Below, one piece after another: positions 36,020 through 46,258 of a stretch of 64,000 nt of DNA. The notes below the pieces were generated by a model that worked only from the letters and a program-made list of their open reading frames with translations, ran no database searches and was not told the origin of the DNA. This DNA is from Steinernema hermaphroditum. Lineage: Eukaryota; Nematoda; Chromadorea; Rhabditida; Steinernematidae. The stretch is taken from contig CM059622.1 in assembly GCA_030435675.1 (NCBI GenBank), positions 5,332,001-5,396,000 of the forward strand, written 5' to 3'. Each line of letters begins with the position of its first letter. The first letter of the stretch is position 1. The position numbers and the translations under genes were made by a program.

Positions 36020-39000
36020 ATGACCATTTGGTATTCGGGTACGCAGGCGTTGGCGATCGCCCTCGCCTTCGGCATCCTCGATCTCGGCGTCAATGTGCTC
36101 GGCCTCGCTTGGAACGGCACCTTCTTCACCTACCAGAACATAGTGCATTGGTTCAATTTACAAGACTATGACTTTTGTGTTAACCCAGTTGACTTTTTAG
36201 TTAGTGCACTTCACTCAGATGCCCCTAAGAAACCTCGTTTTAGGCGGTAGCTGTCATTCGGGTATGTATTCTGGTGGGCGGGGGCGTTGGCGTCTACTCC
36301 AACCCTAGTGGAGGCCCCTCGGCTGCCGCGAGGTACAGTAACCTCGTGTTCGCCCTTCTTCTCCTCATCATCGCCTTCTCTCCTTCAAAACTTCTCGCCT
36401 TCTACGAGAAAGAGAGCTTGAAGCTCGCCATCGGCGACTGGATCCTCATGATCTGGTGCGTGCTTTCCTGCTTCTTCGTACAGGTAGACCATCCTGCTCT
36501 GAGGGCTAAGAAGTGACCTTTGGGATTCAGGCGATTTGGACGAATGTGTTCGCCCGCGTACGGGAACCCGTTCCCGGAAGCAACACGGAACGTCTCTTCG
36601 GAGACGACGAAGACGAGTACGTGCAGAGTGTGAGGAAGGAGGAGGAAGAGAAGGCCGCCAAGCAGAGGGAGACGATGGCGATGCTCTTCCGACTCTTCAC
36701 CTACATGGCCAAGGAGTGGAGATACTACAGCGTCGCTTTCTCCTTCTTGTTCCTTTACTCTCTTTGTAAGTTTTCTCCGGAAAAGGTTAAACAAACAAGT
36801 AACTTCATGGTCATTTATGGTCACTAACGGTGTGGCCAGTGAGTGGGAGAGCGTGGTGACGATCACACCATAAAAGGTCCAACTGATAACGTCATAAATA
36901 ACCACGCTCGAAGGGCTTGCAGAAGAAACCATACGTAATGATAAGAAGTCATCGAAAGGTTTCAATTTGTCAGCGAATCGTCGCTATTGCAATGATCGAA
37001 ACATTAAAACCTAGTGATTAGGAGAACCGATCTTAAGCATAATCTTCTTTCAATGACTCCGAAAAAACAATCTTTCCCAATCTTGCCTTGATATAATATA
37101 ACTTACACAGAGCTGCTCTAAGGTACCACCCACCGATTTGACAAAAGTTTGGCACGCTAATAGGTCTTGCGGATGTAGTTCCCTCGCAATGTATGAGAAG
37201 CCTTTACTCACAGGGTATGTTACCACGAGTAACCCATCTTCTGCTTTCGTGGTTTATCAAACCTGTCAGCAATTTGGTCTCTGTAAACTTTGATTACGCT
37301 TCTCCAAAAATCTTGACGCTTAATGTTTGGTATTTTCAGCTCGTGTGTTCATCCCTTACTACACCGGAGAAGTCGTTTCCAGTGTGTTTGGCGACAAGGA
37401 AGGAGCCTACATCCGTCTGCACAGAACCGTTGTGATCATGACACTCCTTTCGCTTGCAGGGTAATGCACCCTTCACAATATCATTCTCTAAGACCAGCGT
37501 TTAAGTGCCGTATTTGGAGGTCTCCGTGGAGGTTCCTTCACCTACTCCCAATCTCGAGTCGATCGCCGCATCCGCGACGACCTCTTCCGTTCTTTGGTCA
37601 GACAGGAGATCGGCTTCTTCGACGCCAACAAAACAGGAGAGATCTGCTCCCGTCTGAATGCCGACTGTCAGACCATGTCCAACACCCTCTCACTCTACAT
37701 GAACGTCCTCTCCAGAAATCTCACCATGCTCTTCGGATCTCTCATCTTCATGTTCTCCCTCTCGTGGCGACTTTCAATGGTCACTTTCATCGCCATCCCG
37801 ATCATCTTCTTCGTTTCCAAAGTCTACGGTGTCTACTACGATGTAAGCACTTCTCACCCACCTCATCCTACTTGTCACCTTCTAGCAACTCGCCGAAGAA
37901 ACACAGACCTCCGTGGCTAAGGCCAACGATGTCGCCGAAGAGGTCATCAGCGCCATCAGAACCGTGAAGAGCTTCGCCTGCGAGAAGTTTGAGGCTAAGC
38001 GGTTTCTTGGCTTCTTGGACATTACCCTTGGCATCGCAGTCAGGAAATCCATCGCCCACATCGGTTTCCTCTGGACCAGCGAGTTCCTTCAGATGGGAAT
38101 TCTCACCGTCGTCCTCTGGTATGGAGGTCATCTGGTCATCCAGAAAAGGATCGAATCTGGCCTGCTCGTTTCCTTTTTGCTCTACCAGTTCCAGCTAGGA
38201 GAGAATCTTCGAGTAGGTTCTCCCGCTAGATACCATGGTTGACGTTCTTCTAGGAACTCGGAGAAGTGTGGAACGGCCTCATGCAGGCTGTGGGAGCCTC
38301 GCGAAAGGTCTTCGACTTCATTGATCGCAAACCTGTCGTCGACAACGGTGGCCGCATTGGACCCGACGGACGTGTTTCCGAATTAGAGGGACGCATCGAG
38401 TTCAGAAATGTGAAGTTCAGCTACCCGATCAGACCTGGAATCCCCGTCATGAAGGTAGGTTAGAACGTTGGTGCCTTTCTACTTCCTCTTCAGGATCTCT
38501 CGTTCACTGTCAAGCCTGGAGAGGTTGTCGCCCTTGTCGGTCCCAGCGGAGGAGGAAAGAGCTCTTGCATCGCCATGCTGGAGCACTTCTACGAACCTGA
38601 CAGTGGAGAGGTCCTCCTCGACGGAATCCCCATTCGCGAGTACGACCACAAGTATCTCCACACCAAGGTCGCCCTTGTCGGCCAAGAGCCCGTTCTCTAC
38701 GCTCGTTCTGTTCGCGAAAACATCAAGTACGGCCTTGAAGAGGTCAGCGACGAGGAGATCCAGAAGGCCGCCAAGTTGGCCAACGCCCACCAGTTTATTA
38801 CCGACACCACCGACGGATATGACACAGATGTAGGAGAGAAGGGAAGCCAGATGTCCGGAGGTCAGAAGCAACGTATCGCCATCGCCAGAGCTCTCGTCCG
38901 CGATCCTGTTGTTCTCCTTCTTGACGAGGCAACCAGCGCTCTCGACTCGGAATCGGAACATTTGGTAGGTTCCCTTTCACAAAAAAGCCCTACTCCCAAT

Positions 39001-39503
39001 GTTTGATATCACAGTGGGAACATATAATATCCATTCTGTCCTCATCCCAAAGGGTTTCGAAGCTCTGCAAGAGCACTATCCAAAACTCGTTCACTATTAC
39101 AGAGCTCAGAGTCCAGGACTAACAAGGTTTCAGCAGACTAAACACAATAATTTGATGGAACTTTTAGGTCCAAGAAGCCATCTCCAAGAATCTCCACGGC
39201 CGCACCGTCATCCTGATCGCTCACCGCTTGAGTACCGTCGAGAACGCCGACAAGATCATCGTCATCTCGGGCGGAGCAGTGCAACAAGTTGGAGTGCACA
39301 AGGAACTCCTGCAACAAGATGGAATCTACAAACAGCTCGTGCAGCGTCAGATGCAGAGCGGCGACCTCATCGAACCCCCGCGCCACGAACTCACCCTCCC
39401 ACCCGTGCCGAAGACCAAGAGGATCCGCGTCAACTCCCCCACCACCAGCGTCTCACACAGCATCTTGGGAACGAGCTTCGCCTCCGCCAGTTCCTTCATC
39501 TAA
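36020..39503 (+). CDS. ABCB9/HAF-type half ABC transporter, 9 exons
   Basis: Exons 36020-36199, 36244-36483, 36531-36765, 37340-37460, 37506-37842, 37886-38212, 38254-38454, 38494-38964, 39168-39503. Phases agree, giving 815 residues (human ABCB9 is about 766). One membrane domain with an extra N-terminal TMD0 is followed by one nucleotide-binding domain. Motifs seen are Walker [11 protein letters not shown]-loop VGQEPVLY, signature MSGGQKQR, Walker [13 protein letters not shown] and H-loop AHRLS. Relatives are lysosomal peptide exporters that act as dimers (ABCB9, nematode HAF-4/HAF-9). The start was chosen because gtttcag ends 2 nt before the ATG. Five introns are 41-47 nt. The exon 1 donor is the least certain, because a donor 23 nt further upstream (gtgttaac), paired with a later acceptor, could also keep frame. 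Confidence 0.92.
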
Positions 39504-39562
39504 ACATCTCGCGTCTCTCCCTCTAGGGTCAGTATTGTTGATTGTTGGCAATCCTATTCGGC

Positions 39563-39583
39563 AATAAATATGTAACAAATAAA
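39563..39583 (+). terminator. Polyadenylation signals of the ABC transporter gene
   Basis: Three AATAAA/AATAAAC-type hexamers begin within 20 nt, the first at 39563, 60 nt after the stop codon. The region also lies directly downstream of the converging minus-strand gene. Confidence 0.6.
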
Positions 39584-39601
39584 CAATAAATCGATAAAAC
39601 A

Positions 39602-42600
39602 CTAAAGCTTTGTCCTCGATGTCGCTGTGGGAAATTCCTTTTTTCCGTCGAAGTTTGGCGGCTCCACTGGTCCGAGGCCGTGACCGTAGGTGATAAGGAA
39701 AGGATCCGTTCCCACGTTGACGGCTCCGGAGAGGGGGAAGCGCACACCGACGCCAGAAGGAGCGAGCGGGATGGGAAGGTCGAGACCGCCGTCGACAAGG
39801 AAGTCGTCTCCGGGCTCGACGTCGACTCCGAAGCCGAGGTTGTGCACGAAGGGGTTGCAGAAGGGCGGTTTGCATCGGAGGGGGACGAAGTTGCCGGGAA
39901 GGACGGCCACCGGGATTGACGGGATGTTCTCTGAAAGGCAATAAATCACATGCAAGCAGGGATTGTTCATTAAGTGTTTGGCGGTTACGCTCGCTGCAAA
40001 CGGATTCAATTAATATGGAGTCTCGTTCGTTTTCAGTTTTTACAACCTTTCCAATGTTAGCGACAGAGATCGGAACGAGTCCGGGCTCGAGTCCGGACTC
40101 GATGACTTTTATGGCCGAATTCCGATCTCTGGTTAGCGATACATTCTACATATAATCGTGTGTAGGGATAGCGCATCTAAACCTGCGAACGTACATTTTG
40201 TAGCGAACTCTTAGCTCATGTGTGGCCTACAGTCCAAAAGGTTCGAGACGCTATATCTACGGATAGATTTTAGCTTCATTCACATCGAACTTCACACTTT
40301 TTACGTGGTAGAGATGAAGAAAAATCACTTAAATGAAGCTCCTCAAACACTTAATTCTTGTTTTCGAGGCTCAAGTGGTGTTTGTATCCACCTGCTGTCC
40401 GTGTAGTCTTGCGTTTCTTCAAAAAACTAAAGGTTGCCCGTCTCTCCAGGAAGAACTCGACTCATCACAATGAATGGAAAGGTTCAATTCCAAAAAATAA
40501 CTGTAAAAACAAACTAAAAATATTCACAAGGGGAATTCCAAAGTGCATCGGGATCTCACACTTTTATTGCTATTTTCAGCTCCATTCATCGCTAACCCAC
40601 GCTGGCGACTTACGCTTTGCAACGCAAGCTGCTTCAGTTCCCTCATTATCTGCCAGAAAAAAAAAACGACTGAAATGTTTATGCTTCCGAAGTGTTAAAT
40701 GACACGTTTTCTAATTATATCCTCTGAAGGAGCGTGATGTCGACCTGCGCGCCGCGTTTGACTCATGGGACTAACGCTTTGTTCTCGGCAATAAACGTGT
40801 ATTTTGATTTAGTCGAATCAAATCCAGGTTACGAGGCTTGATGTAGCAGGGAACCCTTTGATCTATTCTTAATGAGTTGCTTGTGACAAATTTCGAATGT
40901 GTTGCTATTCAGGAAAGTTGAATCCGAAAATGCGCCTGTTTTCCAGCATGTTTAATTTTCGATCCAAAATTTTCAAGTGGAATGTCTTTGTTCTTTGTAC
41001 AAGTGGAATTTCCTTCTTCGTTGTTCTTTGATGTTACTGATCAGTGCACCGGATTCTTCTTGAAGAAACAACTGAAGCGCAACGTCCGACAGTTCCGCCA
41101 AGTCTCCTCGAGGATTTCTTATCTGGATCTCCAGTTCGAAGACCAAATCCTGCGCCTCTACTCTCTGTATGCGCCCGCGACGGGATCCAGAGGAATCGAT
41201 GACGAAGAAGATGACGATGAAGAAGAAGATGACTACGAAGCCTTTCTGGAGGAAATCCGGGCAGAACTGCGCCACGTTGGTATGCCGATAGGAGTCAACA
41301 GGAGTGCCAACGTTGGTGGATCGGGGGAATCCAATCGACGGATAATCCCTGTTCTGCTCGGAGACATGAACACGAAGATGGGCCGCAGAACCGATGAAGA
41401 CGAAGATGCGATTGGCAACCACGGCTACGGCGAAAGAAACCGGCGCGGACAACTTCTGGTAGACCTCTGCGAAGATTTTCGGCTCCGGTCGGTCAACTCC
41501 TACTTCAAGAGCCGGCCTGGACGTAAATGGACATGGATCTCGCCGAACGGAAGATCGAAGAATTGTATTGACTACATTCTGGCTCCGAGAAGCATCCAAT
41601 TCCGAAGTTCAAACGTCCTGGGCTCCTACAACGCAGGCTCAGACCACCGGATTATTCGAGCGACGATCCAATCTCCAACACCGAGGCTCTGGAGACAAGA
41701 TCAGCCACCGAAGAAGAAGAAGACGTTGAATCGGGAGCTCTTCAAGATGGCAGTCGCCCTGAACCCGCCGAGGATCAACACAGAATCGCAAGAAGGATAT
41801 GCCCAGCTCACCGAGTATGTCCATGAAGCCGCTGGGTTTGCCGAAGAAGATGAAGAAAAGAAGAACCGACTCAGCGCAAGAACAACCGATCTCCTGCGAC
41901 AGAGGCACGTGCTTCGACGGCGACAAGTCACCACCGACGACCGGATCGCCCTCACGGAGCTCAACAAGCTGATCCGCCGTGAGGTGCGCAACGACATCCA
42001 CGAACATCACCGTCGCCTGGTGGAAGAAGCCGTGACGAACCGCAAGGGACTGAGGAAGGTTCGAGGCGAAGTCGCTACCGGCAGAAGAAGGATAGTTCAG
42101 CTGCGCGACAAGGATGGGAACCTCTGCTCGACGAAGACACAGATTCACGAGGTCGTCAAGAACTTCTACGAAGAACTATACGCCTCCAGTGTTAACGTCG
42201 AATATGAAGCCTCCGAAGAGCCAGAAGAGTGTCCAGAAATCTTACCGGGAGAAGTCGAAGAAGCGATGAGAAGAATGAAGACTGGACGAAGCCCAGGGAG
42301 GGACAAGGTTACGGTTGAAATGCTGAAACTTGCTAAAGACAGTATTCTCGTCCCTCTGACCGGAATCCTGAACTGGTGCCTTAGAAACTGTGAGGTTCCC
42401 GAGAAGATGGCAGACGCGTCGACCATCCTACTGTTCAAGAAGGGAGACCCGATGCTGCTGAAGAACTACAGCCCAATCTCTTTGCTCTCCGCCGTGTATA
42501 AGATCCTGACCAAGGTGATTGTCACTCGGATTGAGCGGATTTTGGATGCTGAGCAGCCAGAGGAGCAAGCGGGATTCCGAAGAAGCTATTCAACCGTGGA

Positions 42601-45600
42601 CCACCTCCAAGCCGTGAATCTTCTGGTGGAAAAGACGCGTGAATACCGGCTACCGCTCTTCGTCGCTTTCGTCGACTTTGAGAAGGCGTTCGACTCCGTG
42701 GAAATCAACGCTGTGTGGAACGCGATCAAACGTCAAGGGGTTCCGGCTGCGATCATCAACCTGCTGCGGAAGATCTATGATCAAGCCGCGTCCTACGTCC
42801 AAATTGGTGAAGAACGTGTGCCGATCAAGATCCAGCGAGGAGTCCGCCAGGGAGATACGATCAGCCCAAAACTCTTCACGGCGACGCTCGAAGAAATCTT
42901 CAGAGAGCTCGACTGGGAAGACTTCGGGATCAACATCAACGGCCGGAAGCTCTCGAATCTACGCTTCGCAGATGACATCGCGCTGATCGCCAACACGGAA
43001 GAAGAGCTGCAACAGATGGTGACAGAACTCGACGAAGTGTCCCGAAGAAGCGGCCTCAAGATGAACAGGGAGAAGACGAAGATCCTGGCAACAGAAGAAG
43101 CGTCGATTCTCGTGAACGGAGAAGAAATCGAGCAAGTTGAAGCTTTCGTCTACCTGGGACAGGAAGTCAGGCTGAGAAGAGACCACTCCAAGGAGATCAA
43201 CAGAAGAATTCAAAGCGGATGGAACGTTTTCAGGAAGTACAAGGACTTTCTGACTTCCAGAAGCGTCCTGATGCGATGGAAACGAAAACTCTTCGATCAG
43301 TGCGTCCTTCCCGCCATGCTCTACGGTTCCGAAACTTGGTCACTCACGAAATCAGCGCGGAAGAGGCTTGCGACCGCTCAGCGAAGGATGGAACGCCGAA
43401 TGGCCGGAGCCCGTCTAATAGACAAGAGGACCAATGAGTGGCTCCGGGGCGTCACGAAAGTGAAGGACATCGACGAAGCGGCAAGAAGAAGGAAGTGGAA
43501 CTTCGCCTGGAAGATGGCGAACGGAAGCCCGGAAAATTGGTACAACCGACTCGAAGAATGGCGCCCGCCTGTGAAGAGACCTCTCGGAAGACCTCGAACC
43601 CGATGGAGCGATGACTTAACGAAGACACTGGGCAGCAAAAGATGGAGGCACCGTGCGCGTCAAGAAGCCAGAGGACGTTGGATAAATATGGGGTGCGACA
43701 ACATGTAATATGTTAGATATCGCAATAAATTCGTAAATTCGTAAATTCGATCAGTGCAGTAAAAAGTGCGACCGAAGTAATATAACAGGGTTTAGTCTGC
43801 GGTATATCCAGAAAAATCCGAGCCCGAGTCCGAAAATTTTTCCGCTGGTCGGTTGATTTTCTGGTTGTGCTCAACCGCAACGTCGGGACGAAACCCATTC
43901 AGTCGATTTGTTACACCCAGACTTCAAACTTCAATTTCAAAATTTTTGATTTTTCAATTTTTTCCAAGTATTGACGACATGGTTGACATGAAAGGTAGCT
44001 CTACCCGTATGTTTGTTTTATTGAATTGATCCATGACAAATCGCGATGATTTAAGTGGTAGTTTTTTAACATATATGCATGTCTATCATTCAAGGTATAA
44101 CATCGACCATTTTTATGGATCAAACCAACATAAACGGAGAACCGACGGGTCTGTTTTTTTGTGAGGGAGGGCGGTTAGATACAGACACTAGACAGAATCT
44201 TCCAGACACCAGGACCCGGGCTGGCGTCGAATCAAACGCGTTCAAAATGAGCCAAACAGACAGTTCCTATGGACCGATTCACTGCGACAATGTCTTCGAC
44301 CGATAGTCCACCAATTGTCTATGGTTAGACCGGAATAAAAACGACTGTCTCCATTCAGCGTTAGGACTTTGGTGTGTTTAGCGACAAATGTCAGGAGGTC
44401 AGATATCTTATTAAACATTCTCCACATGACATATTGAGAATTGTAAAAATCATGGAGCACCAGACCTTTCCCATACTTTGCACCTTAGAAGGTGTCGCAC
44501 GACTTTGCCTCGTTTGTCGCATTCCGACATGAGTTCAATTCTTTGGGAAAGTCTAATATAGTGTGAAAATAAATGTGTAAGGTAACAAAACATAAAACAT
44601 TTGCAGTGTTTCCTATACGCTTCTTAAATTTCATTGGCCATTTTTAAATTTCACTGGCCATTCACTGGTTGAGACGAATAGAAAACCGTGATATGTCACT
44701 CCAATTGAGTGGATCCCATTTCGACACGTCCGGAAATGGGTTTGTCGGCTCACACCAACAAGTTAAAATGAAATATGACTCATCAATGAGGTCAGAGAAA
44801 AGCAATTTCCGCCGTACACGATGTCCATATCTATCTCCCATATTCGGAGTAACACCTATATTGTCTTTAGTCTCGCTTCGGCCATGCTGGCTATATCTTT
44901 GGATTGCTATCGAATTGGTACCTCTAGCTTTGTTGAACGTCTCATCGGCTCCCAACGCCGCAATCGTTTCTTTGCTGATTCCGAAGACGTTCGTCGGTCT
45001 TCCGATCGACCCAAATCCAACTCGAGTGTTGGCACGACCGAGTCTAATGCCAGCTGAAACGATGACGTTCGGTAATGAGACATGCGTTATAATTAGCAAC
45101 TCCGAAATACCTTTGTAATCCCACATTCCCCAGCCCATGATAGGTACGTTCATGTTGCCGTCAACGGTGACGCGAGTGCCCGGGTTCACGTCGAGGCCGT
45201 TGCTGAAGGTGGAGGTGAAGGGGAAGATGGGAGAGAGCGATGACGCATCGCGTCCTGGGAGGGGCTGGAACAGGTAATGCATCAACCACGAGATAAAAAT
45301 AGGCTCAATTGTTTTCCGCGCGTGTTTGTGATAATTACTTTACTCTTCGACAGGTCGGTCTGTTTTCTTCTGCAGATTCTAGGAAGCTGGCTAATGAGTA
45401 AATTCTTTAGGAAAACAGAGGACGATGCTATATTTAGAATGCTTGCCAAATTGAGCGTCTTTTTTTTTGCTGTTTCGAAAAAGGTAATAGTAAATTTTTG
45501 CAATCAGTACGTTGTCTATGAGTACCCCATTGGTCAGATTAAGAGGTCTCGATCAACGTCTAGACTGGACAGACAGTCTGAAATGACATCCATTGCATCG

Positions 45601-46258
45601 AAAAATGTTATTTTCAGAAATACGTGCAGATCGATCGGTCATTTTTGAGACAAAAAAAGCTGAACATGTGGATAAAAATAAGGTAAATTCTTAAAAAACG
45701 CCTGCTATGATTACCGTTGGCCATATTATTGGACCTCGATGTCATAATGAACAAAGTTACAATAGTCTTTTTGAGCTTAAAATAGACTTGCTTTCCCTTT
45801 TTCGTTTTGACACATTTGGCGGAAAAAGATGACTAATGAGACTGGCTACTAGTTGGAACCATAAGTCATGGAACTTAGGCGCTTTTCGAAACAGCAACGA
45901 AACAAGATGCAGTTCTTCCCCATTTTAAATGTTTCCCAGTTTCATATTTTCGTATGTCTCCTAAGCGATTTTTGAATCAGAGGGCTTACTGTAGTGGTTT
46001 GCATAGAACTGTCCAATTTTATTTATCCTGCCATTTTTTATATCCAATCAACCGACTGACCTGATAGTGTGGCGGCAAATTGTAGTCCTCGACTCTGGCT
46101 TGAAAAGGCGCCGGATTAGGAGGGAACGCCTGTCGCCTTAATCTAATAAGCACATCTCCTCGATATCCTAGATAATCGGGTTACTCGAGCCTCGTCCGAC
46201 ATAAACACAAACCATTCAAAAACAGAAGACAGGCGAGGGCAACTGACCATAACCGCAT
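39602..46258 (-). CDS. Secreted protein, probably nematode-restricted family, 3 exons with a 5.2-kb intron
   Basis: Minus-strand exons: 46258-46061, 45264-45111 and 39930-39602. Phases agree, giving 226 codons. Exon 1 begins with a signal peptide (MRLWSVALACLLFLNG). The mature part is rich in Pro and Gly with stretches such as PVAVLPGNFVPLRC, PPFCNPF, DLPIPLAP and TYGHGLGPVEPPNF. From memory it resembles secreted proteins common in nematodes, but I cannot name the family or give a function. If exon 1 is read straight through, codon 26 (46183-46181) is an in-frame TAA. A 45-nt intron (46200-46156) would remove it and keep frame, though its acceptor is poor. Otherwise the gene is a pseudogene or carries an error. 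The last intron holds a MITE, a LINE and a SINE. Confidence 0.65.
40056..40139. mobile_element. 68-bp hAT-like MITE with 8-bp target-site duplication
   Basis: The element spans 40064-40131. Perfect 12-bp terminal inverted repeats CAGAGATCGGAA and TTCCGATCTCTG are flanked on both sides by GTTAGCGA (40056-40063 and 40132-40139). An 8-bp duplication and TIRs beginning CAG fit the hAT superfamily. The interior contains the 14-bp palindrome CGAGTCCGGACTCG. It is non-autonomous, with no coding capacity. Confidence 0.85.
41049..43748 (+). mobile_element. 5'-truncated RTE-type LINE with 10-bp target-site duplication
   Basis: A single uninterrupted frame runs from the 5' junction to TAA at 43708. It encodes the C-terminal part of an apurinic-type endonuclease (GDMNTKMG, CIDYIL, GSDHR) and a complete reverse transcriptase (YSPISLLS, AFVDFEKAFDS, GVRQGD, LRFADD), ending in the RTE-type GRPRTRWSDD tail. 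The first ~90 residues of the endonuclease are missing. The 3' end is a short tandem repeat of gtaaattc, as RTE elements show. GATCAGTGCA flanks both ends (41039-41048 and 43749-43758). The ATG at 40982 that opens the longer frame is host intron sequence. The frame is intact but lacks the 5' end, so the copy is probably not autonomous. Confidence 0.9.
44131..44262 (-). mobile_element. tRNA-derived SINE, copy 1
   Basis: Read on the minus strand it starts near an A-box-like TGGCTCATTTTG, continues to a B-box-like GATTCGACGCC and ends in a segment complementary to ggagaaccgacgggtc. The same ends occur at 51989-52147 around a different middle, so these are two diverged copies of one family. This copy lies in the large intron of the secreted-protein gene, in the host gene's orientation. 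Confidence 0.65.
44624..44663. repeat. Two tandem 20-bp units
   Basis: ttaaatttcattggccattt is followed immediately by ttaaatttcactggccattc, two differences in 20. A partial third copy (actgg) follows. It is intronic. Confidence 0.8.

Noticed and set aside
40982..41048. N-terminal 22 codons of the LINE frame as part of the element
   Set aside because: They lie outside the target-site duplication and do not resemble endonuclease, so they are host intron sequence open by chance.
43796..43870. Second possible MITE with CAGAAAAATC/GATTTTCTG arms downstream of the LINE
   Set aside because: The arms are imperfect and the flanks show no target-site duplication.
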